Positions 23,055-32,061 of a DNA stretch of 64,000 nucleotides are shown here, in pieces (within the stretch, counting starts at the first letter, position 1; every line of letters begins with the position of its first letter). Below the pieces are notes generated by a model. The model saw only the letters and a list, made by a program, of their open reading frames with translations, was not told the DNA's origin and searched no databases. This DNA is from Corallium rubrum (Eukaryota > Cnidaria > Anthozoa > Scleralcyonacea > Coralliidae), in NCBI GenBank assembly GCA_964035015.1, contig CAXIUP010000120.1, positions 1,213,001 to 1,277,000 of the forward strand. Direction: 5' to 3'. Made by a program: the position numbers and the translations under genes.

Positions 23055-23074
23055 CAATCAGTCAATCTGTCAAT

Positions 23075-23109
<35 letters not shown>

Positions 23110-23190
23110 CCAACCAATCAACTAACCAACCAACCAACCAACCAATCAATCAATCAATCAATCAACCAACCAACCAACCGATCAACCGGT
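23055..23190. repeat. (CAAT)n/(CCAA)n simple repeat
   Basis: Interleaved tracts of tcaatcaat and accaaccaa. Confidence 0.95.
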
Positions 23191-23262
23191 AAACCTATCA
23201 AGTGAGTTTTGGTTCACGAAATGTTAGAGAGTGCTCAATACCATATAGATACAGCAAAATAC

Positions 23263-23387
23263 AAAGCATGAAGTATAGTTACCTTAAAGTCTTCGCTACC
23301 AGAGGTTTCACCCTAAACCGGATCATGATCCCGTTCAGGGTGAAACCTCTGGTTGCGAAGACTTTAAGGTAACTATACTTCATGCTT

Positions 23388-23388
<1 letters not shown>
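23263..23388. repeat. Hairpin 54 bp upstream of a splice acceptor
   Basis: Arms of about 56 bp (aaagcatgaagtatagttac and onward, against the inverse ending catgcttt) around a 13-base centre that includes ggatcatgatcc. It is followed by a (TG)/(TA) tract to 23420 and then the acceptor for the exon at 23442. Confidence 0.9.
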
Positions 23389-23419
<31 letters not shown>

Positions 23420-23420
23420 G
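23389..23420. repeat. (TA)n tract
   Basis: gtgtgtatatat tract lying where a polypyrimidine tract would be expected before the exon at 23442. Confidence 0.9.
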
Positions 23421-23441
23421 TATATATTTTTTGTGTTTTAG

Positions 23442-23526
23442 GCGAACTGGCCCCAGCACTTAGCGCTACTGTAAATATATCTGGAAATTTGGTGGACTAC
23501 GTTGTTGTACATATGGGAAACGATGA
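23442..23526 (+). CDS. CWH43: CWH43 exon 8 of those visible
   Basis: The acceptor is ttgtgttttag. The exon finishes a split Gly, then reads ELAPALSATVNISGNLVDYV and VVHMGND, ending after two bases of a Glu codon at GTAAGC. It matches the recalled vertebrate GEIAP..T.TVNISGKLVDFVVTHFGN. The HMGN / HFGN stretch holds the His-Asn pair typical of endonuclease/exonuclease/phosphatase folds. Confidence 0.9.
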
Positions 23527-23549
23527 GTAAGCTTTGAGGGCTGCATTTA

Positions 23550-24080
23550 AAGTGCCTATATGAGACGAAAATTAAGTCTTTCTTATTTGAACGCACACTT
23601 AAGTAAATGTAACATCTTTTGCAGTTTTTCGCTTACTTTCTTTGTTCTTGAGATATTTCAAGTTGTTCAACCCTTTTAGTGCCATGGACATACTCTAGTA
23701 TTTTACTGTGGCTAATTTTGCTCGTCAATAGGGACCTTGAGGGTCAATATGCAAATTTAACTTCTTGACGTCACATGTGCATGATGATTTATCGGAGAAA
23801 GTTATATATCGTTGCTATTATTAAACTAAATTGATTTGAAGGAAGCATGTGGGTGTGTCGCTTCCACAAATGTGACCAAGTTTGATAATAGCAAAGATAT
23901 ATAACCTTCTCTGATACCTCATTATGCACGTGTTACGTCAAGATATTTAATTTGCTTATCAAACAAATTGAAATATCTCAACAAGGAAGCAAGGAAACGA
24001 AAAACTGCAAAAGGGTTTACTTCGTCATTTTAAGTGTTCATTCAAATAAGACAAATCTTATTTTCGCTTCATAGGCACTT
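23550..24080. mobile_element. Complete 531 bp MITE, AAGTGCCTATGA family
   Basis: The ends are AAGTGCCTATATGAGACGAA and the inverse, flanked by TA. Long imperfect inverted arms run to the centre near 23830. It begins 24 bases after the donor of the CWH43 exon ending at 23526. No coding capacity; Tc1/mariner-like by its TA site. Confidence 0.85.
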
Positions 24081-24603
24081 TATTAATAATGGACCTGGCA
24101 CTGACACTGTATTTCTATTTTTATCCCTTCTTTTAATTGTGTTTCTATATTTGTGTCTCGGCTTAATTTTTCTCTGCCTAGTGGACAGTATCTGAAACGT
24201 TGTCCATATTCATATAACTATGTTTCAACCGAAGAACTTCAACATTTTAATATTTTTTTTAACTGAATAACATTAATCCCAAGCAAAACAAATATAAATG
24301 CATTCTACGTGAGTGTGTTCAAGAAGGAGATTTTACATTTGGCCACCTAAATTGGTACTAATTAAAAGATAATTGCTGAGGCCAACGGCATTATTGAATA
24401 TATTACAGCTACCTGAGCGTGTATATTACTGACCTTACCATACTTATAATTATTTCAGTGCGCTTGCTTGAACCTAAACAAGCTGAAATCGTTGATATAA
24501 TGCATACATGGAACAATGGGAATTGGAAAGGGTCAGTAATTATTAGTTATTAATAGTGAATTAATTTAGTCTTCAACTTTGGTATATGGTTATAATTTTT
24601 CAG

Positions 24604-24660
24604 GGATGATTTGGATCGTAGACTTCAAGCTGAAGAACTAGCTCGAATTATGAATAAAAG
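24604..24660 (+). CDS. CWH43: CWH43 exon 9 of those visible
   Basis: 57-base exon after a tttttcag acceptor. One base finishes Glu, then DDLDRRLQAEELARIMNK, ending after two bases (AG) at GTTAGC. It matches the recalled vertebrate HEDDLDRKLQA. The exon that should follow (family block VIFLGY.TS.PGSRDY) is not in this window as far as I can see. Splicing straight to the exon at 61925 would put it out of frame, so a further exon with length 3n+1 is required. Confidence 0.85.
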
Positions 24661-24959
24661 GTTAGCTATGATGAACTAACAACTTCCTTGTTTATTCCCC
24701 TGCAAATATCTATTGCAATATAACGAGTGATCAATTAACCTAAATAGTTTTTTTCTCTGTAAGGAATTTTTGCATATGACCACATCTGTGTTAAAGTCCT
24801 TTTCAAGGAAAACACAAAGAAAACCAGTGCTATGCATGTCCGTGGTTTTAAAACTGATGAAATATTCCTTTTTATGAACAGTGTTATGCTTTTATTAGAT
24901 AACACGTGCAGTTTGCACCATTTTTTTTTCTATTTAAGTTCATGTTTGGCTTAATGATT
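24661..24959 (+). other. Start of the 37 kb CWH43 intron
   Basis: AT-rich, nothing recognised. I searched this stretch in all three plus frames for the missing exon motif and did not find it. Confidence 0.4.
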
Positions 24960-25139
24960 AATTAGCGCGCGTGCATGTCGTTGCTAATTTATAAACCACA
25001 ACCGCCGAACCTTTACGGCTGGTTTTATTTTAAATTTGAGGAAAAGATACACCACCAAAAATTAGGTACAGTACAGCCATGGGTACAAAATTTGCGCCAG
25101 CTGTTGCTAATATTTTTATGGCGAATTTGGAAACGCTTT

Positions 25140-25266
25140 TCATTCATTCATTCATTCATTCATTCATTCATTCATTCATTCATTCATTCATTCATTCATT
25201 CATTCATTCATTCATTCATTCATTCATTCATTCATTCATTCATTCATTCAGTCAGTCAGTCAGTCT
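25140..25266. repeat. (ATTC)n microsatellite inside the Penelope-like RT
   Basis: About 28 tetramer copies and then (GTCA)n, sitting between the MANLE block and the LDDIF catalytic block. It clearly expanded after insertion. Confidence 0.95.
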
Positions 25267-26342
25267 GTTCCTTTTAAACCATGGTTGTGGTGGCGATTTT
25301 TAGACGATATATTTGTGATTTGGACACGTGGCAGGGCGCGTGTTGAAGAATTTTTGACTGCCTTAAATTCGTTTCATGAAATCATTAAATATACCTGGAG
25401 TGTCTTGGATTCCTCAGCGTATTTAGATGTAGAAGTGTCTTTGTCAGCAGGAGTTATTTGCACTGACTTTAAACCGACGGACACACATCAGTACCTCCAT
25501 AAAAAATCTTGTCACCCTAATTATGTAAGCGAGCAATATATCTTATAGCCAGGCCTTACGTGCCAGGCGAATATGTAGCAAAACAACAGGTTTTCGGGCC
25601 AGAACAAGAGAGATGAAAACTTACGATTTTTTGAATTCGAATAGAGCCGAGCGTATTTCTCGTTCTGAAGCTCTCAGAAGAAACCCATCTACCAAAAATT
25701 ATTCTAGTCTGGTGGATTTTCGTCCCTCTCTTTCTGGAGCTCGCAATATTATTAATGATTTTTACCCTATATTGGTTAGTACTACCAGCACCAACGTTTT
25801 CCTGTTGCACCATTTGTTTCATTTCGTAGGCCTAAAAATCTTAAAGATTATGTAGTTAGGGCTAAATTACCTAAATCTATTAAAGTTTCAGGTCCAAAGG
25901 GTATGTAGCCAAGGCAAATCAATGTCAAATATGTCGGTTGTCTCGGGTTCGCATGTCTTTCGCATACTTATTATATTAATTATGAGAAAATATTTCATAA
26001 ATAATTCATAAAGAAATCATGAAAAATTTTCTCATATTTCTCTGAAGATGATTTTGTAATATTAATTATACCTTTGATTGTGACTCGTCTGGAGTTCTTT
26101 ATATTATAAGTTGCGAAATGTGTAATACGTTTTATGTAGGTAGCGGTATCATCAACTCTTTCCGTTTGAGATTCAACAATCATAAAAGTTGTTTGAATGG
26201 ATACGGAAAGGGTCAGCGTGGTATACCAGCTGAACATTTATACGCACATTTTTTTGAACAAGACCACAGAGGTCTTCATGATTTGTCAATTAACATAATG
26301 TATAAGACCGATATTCATAACCCTACCGATAGAAAGGAATTT

Positions 26343-26348
26343 TCGACA
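26343..26348. repeat. Left target-site duplication of the Polinton (TTCGAC)
   Basis: TTCGAC directly precedes the element and recurs at 47367-47372 directly after it. A 6 bp duplication is the rule for Polinton integrases. Confidence 0.95.
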
Positions 26349-26858
26349 GTAGTATAGAACATGAGGGTATGGGGCCACTTTTTATTATTTTACCAAAGAC
26401 AGCCCCCAGATGATCAGATTCAGCAAGGAGGGTTGCCCGAAACGGTAAGCTTTTTTAAAAAATTTTTTAAGTATAAGAAAAAGGGACGAAAAGAGACCAA
26501 AACCAAAAAAAAAAAATCTGGAATTCATCAAGAAAGGATGTTTGAAAGGGGAAAAAAATTTTCGCGCCTCCAAAAACCCATTTTTGTTTGCTTATACTTC
26601 AAAAAGTGAGAAGCGACCCACCCTTCCCAGACGCTTTTGTTGGAAATGATATGAAACACCCCAAAGCGATCAGGGTTGTGGTTTTAACACACATTTCACT
26701 TACTCCCCGATTTCTCTTCAGATACTTTTGTCTTGTGTTGGTACACATGTTTTCCCACAGTTACACCACCAGATAGCAGTCCGAGGCATGGTATGTACGG
26801 CGTGATCATGGCCACAACCTTACCAACGTCACTTTTCAACAGTTTGTCTTTTTGTAAT
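26349..26858 (+). repeat. Polinton left terminal inverted repeat (510 bp)
   Basis: Inverse copy of 46857-47366, the same length, with about three or four differences by eye. The inner end lies within a gene: the last ~55 codons of the leftward gene at 26696-27283 lie inside the repeat. Confidence 0.95.
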
Positions 26859-27283
26859 TCGTTGTCTAACTCTTCAGAGCTTTTTACGGCGTCCAAACCA
26901 CCGAGAACATTGGAGAATCTACTGATTAACATATCAGTCAGGAATTCATTAGCCCTTTCCATCCTTCTGGCCTCATATTCAGCGTATAGCTTATCCACAA
27001 CCTTTACCGACGCCTTTTTGATGTAGCCAACTGACTGAGTTATCTCACCGTTTTCTGATAATTTTATCAGCTCACTCCTCTTACTGTTGGTGTCATCGGT
27101 TGGTGGAGGTGTTGGGTTGGTTTCCTCAGTCTTTTTCAGATCATTGACAAGCTCATCGACTAAGTTGGGGATCTCAGTAGGTATTTCCGTTTCTGGCTCC
27201 CCAACAGATGTCTCAGCTGGTTCTGCAGCAGGTTCCTTGACTTTTTTTCCAACTCTCACCGTCTTACTCTTCTTTTCGACCAT
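26696..27283 (-). CDS. Polinton uncharacterised protein, 195 aa
   Basis: Starts with MVEKKSKTVRVGKKVKEP, a basic head. A Pro/Glu/Thr-rich disordered region follows (about residues 18-75), then a charged helical part with KLYAEYEARRMERANEF (about 98-115), then a hydrophobic stretch around MITPYIPCLGLLSGGVTVG (158-176) and a Lys-rich tail. The 3' end lies within the left terminal repeat, so the same C-terminal codons also exist at the right end. ATG at 27283 follows TTGTAGTAAG. It is next to the packaging ATPase, so a structural or membrane-associated virion role is possible, but nothing identifies it. Part of a fossil element. Confidence 0.7.
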   Translation of the reverse strand: MVEKKSKTVRVGKKVKEPAAEPAETSVGEPETEIPTEIPNLVDELVNDLKKTEETNPTPPPTDDTNSKRSELIKLSENGEITQSVGYIKKASVKVVDKLYAEYEARRMERANEFLTDMLISRFSNVLGGLDAVKSSEELDNELQKDKLLKSDVGKVVAMITPYIPCLGLLSGGVTVGKHVYQHKTKVSEEKSGSK

Positions 27284-27299
27284 CTTACTACAAACCAGA

Positions 27300-27739
27300 T
27301 TTGGGGATGACCACCTTATACGCGTACGGATGCCTTAACATAATCTCAAGCCTAGCGTATTTGTTTTCTTTTAGCTTTTTAGTTACCTCCATAACCTCAT
27401 CACGGTCTGAACCACCCAGGTAGTCATCAGTGATGACCTTCATATCGGTTTTGTTGGGGTTATAGAACGTTACCAGCTTACTGTTTTGGATCCTTTGAAT
27501 ATTCGAACAATATATTCTAGCACAATTTCAACGTCGTCCTGACTACAATCCACAGCGATGAAGTCTGGGTCGGAGGTGTATTTCCAAGTACCATAGGTTT
27601 TGTTCCAGCTGAACGTCGGGCAGAGCAGAACGATGTAGTCGAAGAGCCCGAAGTATGCATCTTCTAACATCTTCAGGAGATACCAGGTTTTTCCACAAGC
27701 CGTCATACCAACGATCAGCATATTGAATGGGTGGTCCAT
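27300..27739 (-). pseudogene. Polinton packaging ATPase (A32/FtsK-HerA type), broken
   Basis: The N-terminus has a P-loop GMTACGKT (about residues 11-18) followed by FDYIVLLCPTFSWNKTY, the usual pair of blocks in Polinton and adintovirus genome-packaging ATPases. It would pump DNA into the capsid. The start codon follows the stop of the capsid gene at once (TAA then ATG), so the two probably share a transcript. The reading frame looks interrupted about once. The identification is firm; the copy is treated as a fossil. Confidence 0.8.
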
Positions 27740-28981
27740 TTAATACTGGATTGATTTTAGATTCTTATTTACCATATTTACCAAACCATCACTCAGCACA
27801 AAGATTTGACAGACTACGTTAGCCACAGTCGCCTTCTTAGTAATCTCAATCAGGACTCCAGACTGTGTGTTAACGATCCTTTTCCCGGTTCCAACACTGT
27901 CACGGTCTTCAATACTTCTCAAGTCAATCGCCAGAGCGAAACCATTCTTATAGAACTTCTGGATTGTCATAAACTGATCTGTGTTTTCCTTTCCACCAAA
28001 CAGTCTTTTAGCCTCATCATAGAACCGGCTTTTTGGGATCCCCTGACTGAAGACAGCGTTGGGTACACCCTCGATTGTTAGCTTAACACTCTCAATGTTT
28101 GGGTAGACGTATTTCTCACTATCAGTCCGGATCTTATTTGTGAACATCATCACGATCCCTTTCATAGACTTTCGTGGGAGGTTAATGTGTTCGTTGATTA
28201 GGGTTGATCCAGCCAACCATTCAGTTGACTTCATCAACGTGACGTGTTCGTAGGACAGCGATCGACCAGCTGTGTACAGCGACGTTATTTCACTGGTGAT
28301 GTCGGTGTTATCAATCGTCTCATACTCCAGTTCGAGGTTTTCCAGTGTGTACCCGTCAACAGATTCGCTTGACTGAGCCACCATGATGTCACTCGCTTTC
28401 GGTAGGCTAATGACATAGCGGAAGTTGTTGTACATCTCAAAGGGAGCATAAAGTCCGTGGTCCCCGAGGATCTTATCCAATTTCACCTTCATCCTCACTC
28501 CATGGATTGTGAGCATTAGAGCGTCAGCTACCTTCTCAGCGTCCCCAGAGGAAGCCCCACTGTCGTCCTTAGACATCAACTTTCTCAGGTTCTCTGGACC
28601 AATTCCATATCCAACCATCTGATCTCTCACACTCTTCGGTAGCCAGAGATCCTTGTACACACCGAGGACACTTTCACCTGTATTGTCGTAAACAGTCTCG
28701 CCGGCTAGCTTAACAACCAGCCTTTCAACAAGGAGTCTGGAGAGATTGTTTAGGAACCACGACTTGGTGTTCATGTTCTTGAAGTCAAACAATAGATGAA
28801 AACTACCCCGGACCAAACAGCTATCAGGTTTTAGCTTTGGTATGTCGATGTAGAGGTCCTCACCAGGGTTGACTTTGTTGGGGTTCATGGTGATTGTGTG
28901 TCTTGTTCGGAGTCCCTTGATCTCCGACATTCTCGCCCGTCTGAATCCAGGTAACAGCTCTGTCTGACTTCTGTTGGTCAT
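27740..28981 (-). CDS. Polinton probable major capsid protein, 413 aa
   Basis: One open frame, beginning MTNRSQTELLPGFRRARMSE. The region around residues 45-130 (IDIPKLKPDSCLV, LLFDF, NNLSRLLVERLVVKLAGETV, then LGVYKDLWL) has the pattern I associate with double jelly-roll capsid proteins of Polinton-like viruses: P.LS...V.PGT..L.F, NLGR.LV..L.VKL.GE.V and YGDLW. It lies next to the packaging ATPase, as capsid genes usually do. The start codon is fused to GTAGTATATG. The assignment rests on pattern memory, so a minor capsid identity is not excluded. Confidence 0.6.
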   Translation of the reverse strand: MTNRSQTELLPGFRRARMSEIKGLRTRHTITMNPNKVNPGEDLYIDIPKLKPDSCLVRGSFHLLFDFKNMNTKSWFLNNLSRLLVERLVVKLAGETVYDNTGESVLGVYKDLWLPKSVRDQMVGYGIGPENLRKLMSKDDSGASSGDAEKVADALMLTIHGVRMKVKLDKILGDHGLYAPFEMYNNFRYVISLPKASDIMVAQSSESVDGYTLENLELEYETIDNTDITSEITSLYTAGRSLSYEHVTLMKSTEWLAGSTLINEHINLPRKSMKGIVMMFTNKIRTDSEKYVYPNIESVKLTIEGVPNAVFSQGIPKSRFYDEAKRLFGGKENTDQFMTIQKFYKNGFALAIDLRSIEDRDSVGTGKRIVNTQSGVLIEITKKATVANVVCQIFVLSDGLVNMVNKNLKSIQY

Positions 28982-28998
28982 ATACTACATAACAGGTT

Positions 28999-30234
28999 TT
29001 ATTTCCTGTTTTTCCAGTAGTCATACAATAACCACGTCATAGCTATGGCTAAGACCCACAGATTGTTGGCTAACCATGCTATCCCTTTTGCTCCCCATGT
29101 CAGAACCTGTGCTATCAAACTGAACAGTGGTGCTAACAGAGGTCCCAGACTCTTACCCAGATTAGCGAGTGCCTTAGCGAAATCACCAACGGCTTTAGCT
29201 CCCCCCGAGACAGTCCTTCTGGTCGCCACAACTATTGTGGTTATGATTCCAGCTATGGTGATGGCTATAGCAGACAGACCAACCATATTTTTTTTAGCCC
29301 ACCTCTTAAAACGTTCCAACCTATTCAGGTCATTGTTTTCCACTTCATTTTTTAAGATAGACAAAACATCAATGTGTTGGGGGGCGTCACCGATTCTGAT
29401 TCTTATTGTGTCCGCCTTCATTTCCGCCACCTCACTGAATTTCTCATACAGCTGCTTCCTACGGGGATCCCCCTCATCAATTGCTTTTTCTCTGTAGTAT
29501 ATGACTTCTGCTTCAAGAAGCTTAATTTTATATGCGCTTGTACCCTTTGGTTCGAGCATTCCTATGAATTCTCTTACGTCCTGCTCAGTCAGGATTTCTC
29601 TAGCCTGTTCTTGTAGGTCCTCCACACTTCCCTCAATCATACTTTCACTCTCTGAGATGACTTGTGAGGCTATATCATCCACGGCCTTCTGAGAGGTTGC
29701 TGGGTCACCGCTAACCTTTTCAACAGCTCCTGCAAATGTTTTGGAATGTTCAGCTTTAACTCTCCTTATATGGTCCCAGAAATTAAGGAGGGCTTTTTCG
29801 CTTTTCTTATTTCTGTTAATCTCATTTCTGTTAATCTTAACTCCACCACCTTTCTTACGTATGTAAATTTTTTTCTTATCATACGACACTCCGCTAACGG
29901 TGTCTTTCTTATCAAAATTAAACTTAGTCCGTTTTATCAGGTCCTTAGATTCTTCACCATCCTTTATTTTTACATCCATACTGAACGCCTCGAGGAAGCC
30001 CCGCTTAACACCAGCTGTGTCAGACCTCCTCATTACTCCAGCATCACGTCCAACATTAGGAATATCTCCATCTGCTACGTGGGTTATGTCACCCCCACCA
30101 GACGTCTGACCCACCGTTTCCGTTCCCTGATCTTCATCGGTGAAGCTTGTTTCGTCAGCATTTTCTTCTTCCTCTTCTTCTTCCTCTTCCTTACCGAGAT
30201 CATCCATTTCGATATCAACTCCCCCTTCGGCCAT
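28999..30234 (-). CDS. Polinton acidic membrane-active-type protein, 411 aa
   Basis: The head is MAEGGVDIEMDDLGKEEEEE, very acidic to about residue 35. The middle is charged and helical (residues 100-300, including KFNFDKKDTVSGVSYDKKK and a long Glu/Lys segment). The C-terminal third has a hydrophobic span VGLSAIAITIAGIITTIVVA (about 315-335), then Gly/Ala/Leu-rich amphipathic sequence, and a final span near LWVLAIAMTWLLYDYW. The layout suggests a virion membrane-interacting or minor core protein, but I do not recognise the family. Its ATG is fused to CTAGTATATAATG, the element's start motif. Confidence 0.65.
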   Translation of the reverse strand: MAEGGVDIEMDDLGKEEEEEEEEENADETSFTDEDQGTETVGQTSGGGDITHVADGDIPNVGRDAGVMRRSDTAGVKRGFLEAFSMDVKIKDGEESKDLIKRTKFNFDKKDTVSGVSYDKKKIYIRKKGGGVKINRNEINRNKKSEKALLNFWDHIRRVKAEHSKTFAGAVEKVSGDPATSQKAVDDIASQVISESESMIEGSVEDLQEQAREILTEQDVREFIGMLEPKGTSAYKIKLLEAEVIYYREKAIDEGDPRRKQLYEKFSEVAEMKADTIRIRIGDAPQHIDVLSILKNEVENNDLNRLERFKRWAKKNMVGLSAIAITIAGIITTIVVATRRTVSGGAKAVGDFAKALANLGKSLGPLLAPLFSLIAQVLTWGAKGIAWLANNLWVLAIAMTWLLYDYWKNRK

Positions 30235-30240
30235 TATATA

Positions 30241-30945
30241 CTAGCCTATGTACAACTCAAGCAAAACAGCTCCAATCCCAACCGGTCGACCTACTGAATG
30301 ATCATTGTTCCCACGGACCCTAAAGGTCATCTTACCATAAACACCTTTACGGATCTCAGCTTTCGACTCAATGTCTGTGTAGTGCTGTACACTCCCTTTT
30401 AGACTTTGCTCAGAGGTTATCGGAAGAGTACCAATCAGATTACTCCTCCTCCCATTGTCCAGACTTTTTTCACTCTCAACAGCGTCACACGAGATCCTGA
30501 CATACCTCAACCCTCTGTTGATGTCCACCTGATTAGGACTGTTCGTCCACCCACCACCACCAACGTCTATCACATCGTTTTCACCAAAACCCAAAAGAAG
30601 ACCCATCTTCCCAAGTTTCAGCTTTTCAGACGTCTTCACCTTAGAAGTTCCGTTGTAAACATTCTTTCCGAACTCAACCACCCCACTGTGGGTCCCGGCC
30701 AAACCCTTAACAAACGTTTCCAACGCGTCAAAGCCGAAATAACCTTCAGGAGCGGATGCCTCCTTACCATCAAACGACACCGAGTCGTTCAGACCTGACA
30801 CCACATTGCTGTAGTTCCAGTATACCGTCGCTTTCTTCAGCATCACCTGTAGTCTTGGGCCTGTCACCATGATAGGTTGTTCGAAGTAGACAGTCTTCTC
30901 ACCGTTTTCAATGAATAATGTTAACCTCATTACCCAGGTATACAT
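30241..30945 (-). CDS. Polinton probable minor capsid/penton-like protein, 234 aa
   Basis: Beta-rich sequence, no membrane span. Blocks GFGENDVIDVGGG, NQVDINRGLRYVRISCDAVE and GRRSNLIGTLPITSEQSLKG then SVQHYTDIESKAEIRKGVYG resemble a protein family common in animal Polintons that sits beside the major capsid gene and is thought to be a single jelly-roll or penton-type component. The first Met overlaps the stop of the integrase gene (TTAATG), so the pair is probably co-transcribed. A second Met five codons later is an alternative start. Confidence 0.6.
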   Translation of the reverse strand: MYTWVMRLTLFIENGEKTVYFEQPIMVTGPRLQVMLKKATVYWNYSNVVSGLNDSVSFDGKEASAPEGYFGFDALETFVKGLAGTHSGVVEFGKNVYNGTSKVKTSEKLKLGKMGLLLGFGENDVIDVGGGGWTNSPNQVDINRGLRYVRISCDAVESEKSLDNGRRSNLIGTLPITSEQSLKGSVQHYTDIESKAEIRKGVYGKMTFRVRGNNDHSVGRPVGIGAVLLELYIG

Positions 30946-32042
30946 TAACCCAGGTTTTGTACGTCACTCTCGGGTATCCATGAGTTGTGCTTACTGTCAT
31001 AACCCAACCACTTGACCAACACCATCTTCCTCCCACCAACTCTCTTCCTCCTCAGCACCTTCTCAACCCTATAAACGTCATCCTTCTTATCCAGCGGTGA
31101 CAACTCCTCCCCATAAAACTTTCCGATAATCGGCTCACCCTCAGCGTCCTCTATCTCGTAAACGTTCGGATCACCACGGATGACCTTCACTATCCTGAAG
31201 ATTTCCTCAGTGAAGTTAGCCTCATAACCCTTCGTAAATATACTCTTGTACTTTGACACCCTCACAGTGTCTCCAACTCGGAACTTGGGTAAGGGGTGAT
31301 CACCAAAATGGTGACCGAACAACGTATTCCAAACCTGATTCTCGTTTGACTTACTCACATCCTTAGGCTTCAGCATGACGACACTGTGTTTTGTGTTGTT
31401 ATAACCCTCAACGAGATCACCCAAAACATCAATCCACCTATAAGTCCCCTTGGTGTAGAAATACTTCCACATAGCAGTCTTAAGTGTTCTGTTGAACCGT
31501 TCGACAATCGCTGCTTTCTTGTCCGAAAACGTACTGAAGTACTTAACACCGTGTTCCTTCAGCAGACCTTTCACACCGACGTTGTAAAACTCCTTTCCGT
31601 CGTCGAACTGAGCCAGGTCGGGGTAGTCACCAAATCGGTCTTTGAACTGTTCCAACAGCTTACTAACAGCCCCAGTCATATTACCCGTGTCCTTCCTGTA
31701 AACAGGAACGGCGAAAGCATACCGACTCAGAATCTCAACAGCAGTCAAAATCCAGTAATACCCCTTATTCTGGTTCTTGTACTTCCCCATATCAACCAGG
31801 TCCATCTGTATCTGTTCACCGAGGTGGCTGACGAACGTCTGTCTAAACTTATGTTTCCTCACAACCGGCCTATACCTCGTGTACGTGTCTTGTGTTTTCA
31901 GCCAATCCCTTACTGCCTTTCTACCCACATCAAGACCTTCCTCCAATGCCTTCTGGTACAACCGTTCAGCCGACTGATATCCTGTTTTCGGATTATACCA
32001 TATATCTCTCAGTTCCTGTTCCAGCCCAACCCCAGCGTCCAT
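30945..32042 (-). CDS. Polinton integrase with C-terminal chromodomain, 365 aa
   Basis: Retroviral-type (rve) DDE integrase. From the ATG at 32042 the catalytic blocks are QMDLVDM (Asp about 81), QFDDGKEF (Asp about 147) and AIVERFNRTLK (Glu about 181). An SH3-like region RVGDTVRVSKYK follows, and a chromodomain near the C-terminus: YRVEKVLRRK then VLVKWLGYDSKHNSWIPE. The enzyme inserts the element with 6 bp duplications, which fits the flanks. The chromodomain may steer insertion to methylated-histone chromatin. Eleven codons upstream of this ATG are open, but they begin with TTG and cross the shared promoter, so 32042 is preferred. The frame looks whole. Confidence 0.92.
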   Translation of the reverse strand: MDAGVGLEQELRDIWYNPKTGYQSAERLYQKALEEGLDVGRKAVRDWLKTQDTYTRYRPVVRKHKFRQTFVSHLGEQIQMDLVDMGKYKNQNKGYYWILTAVEILSRYAFAVPVYRKDTGNMTGAVSKLLEQFKDRFGDYPDLAQFDDGKEFYNVGVKGLLKEHGVKYFSTFSDKKAAIVERFNRTLKTAMWKYFYTKGTYRWIDVLGDLVEGYNNTKHSVVMLKPKDVSKSNENQVWNTLFGHHFGDHPLPKFRVGDTVRVSKYKSIFTKGYEANFTEEIFRIVKVIRGDPNVYEIEDAEGEPIIGKFYGEELSPLDKKDDVYRVEKVLRRKRVGGRKMVLVKWLGYDSKHNSWIPESDVQNLG

Positions 32043-32061
32043 ATAACCTAACCTATGATAT
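32043..32061. promoter_or_regulatory. 19 bp divergent promoter between integrase and the 518 aa gene
   Basis: The two start codons face away from each other with only ataacctaacctatgatat between them. Both read TTATATGGA / ATATATGGA into the gene. There is no room for separate TATA boxes and untranslated leaders, so transcripts must be leaderless or start upstream within the opposite gene. Confidence 0.6.

Larger units (their letters stand above)
24960..26348 (+). mobile_element. Penelope-like element, left part (RT and GIY-YIG)
   Basis: The first segment translates as MGTKFAPAVANIFMANLE, a typical Penelope reverse-transcriptase block, then WWRFLDDIFVIWTRG with the catalytic F-DD. Next come linker pieces with DFRPSLSGARNIINDFYP. 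Last is a GIY-YIG endonuclease-type segment: CEMCNTFYVGSGIINSFRLR then FNNHKS, ending around NPTDRKEF. The coding region is degraded across several frames and holds an (ATTC)n expansion. It is interrupted by the Polinton at 26349 and continues at 47373. Penelope-like elements are telomerase-related retroelements of animals. Confidence 0.8.

Noticed and set aside
23055-23190. CRISPR-like regular repeat
   Set aside because: Four-base units without spacers in animal DNA: a simple repeat.
24463-24529. Possible extra CWH43 exon between a tttcag acceptor and a GTCAGT donor
   Set aside because: Joined in phase to the previous exon it stops after a few codons, and exon 8 joins exon 9 perfectly without it. 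It could be a poison exon, but nothing supports that.
29045-32051. Several plus-strand frames of 130-221 aa across the leftward Polinton genes
   Set aside because: They lie antisense to clear genes and show no domain.
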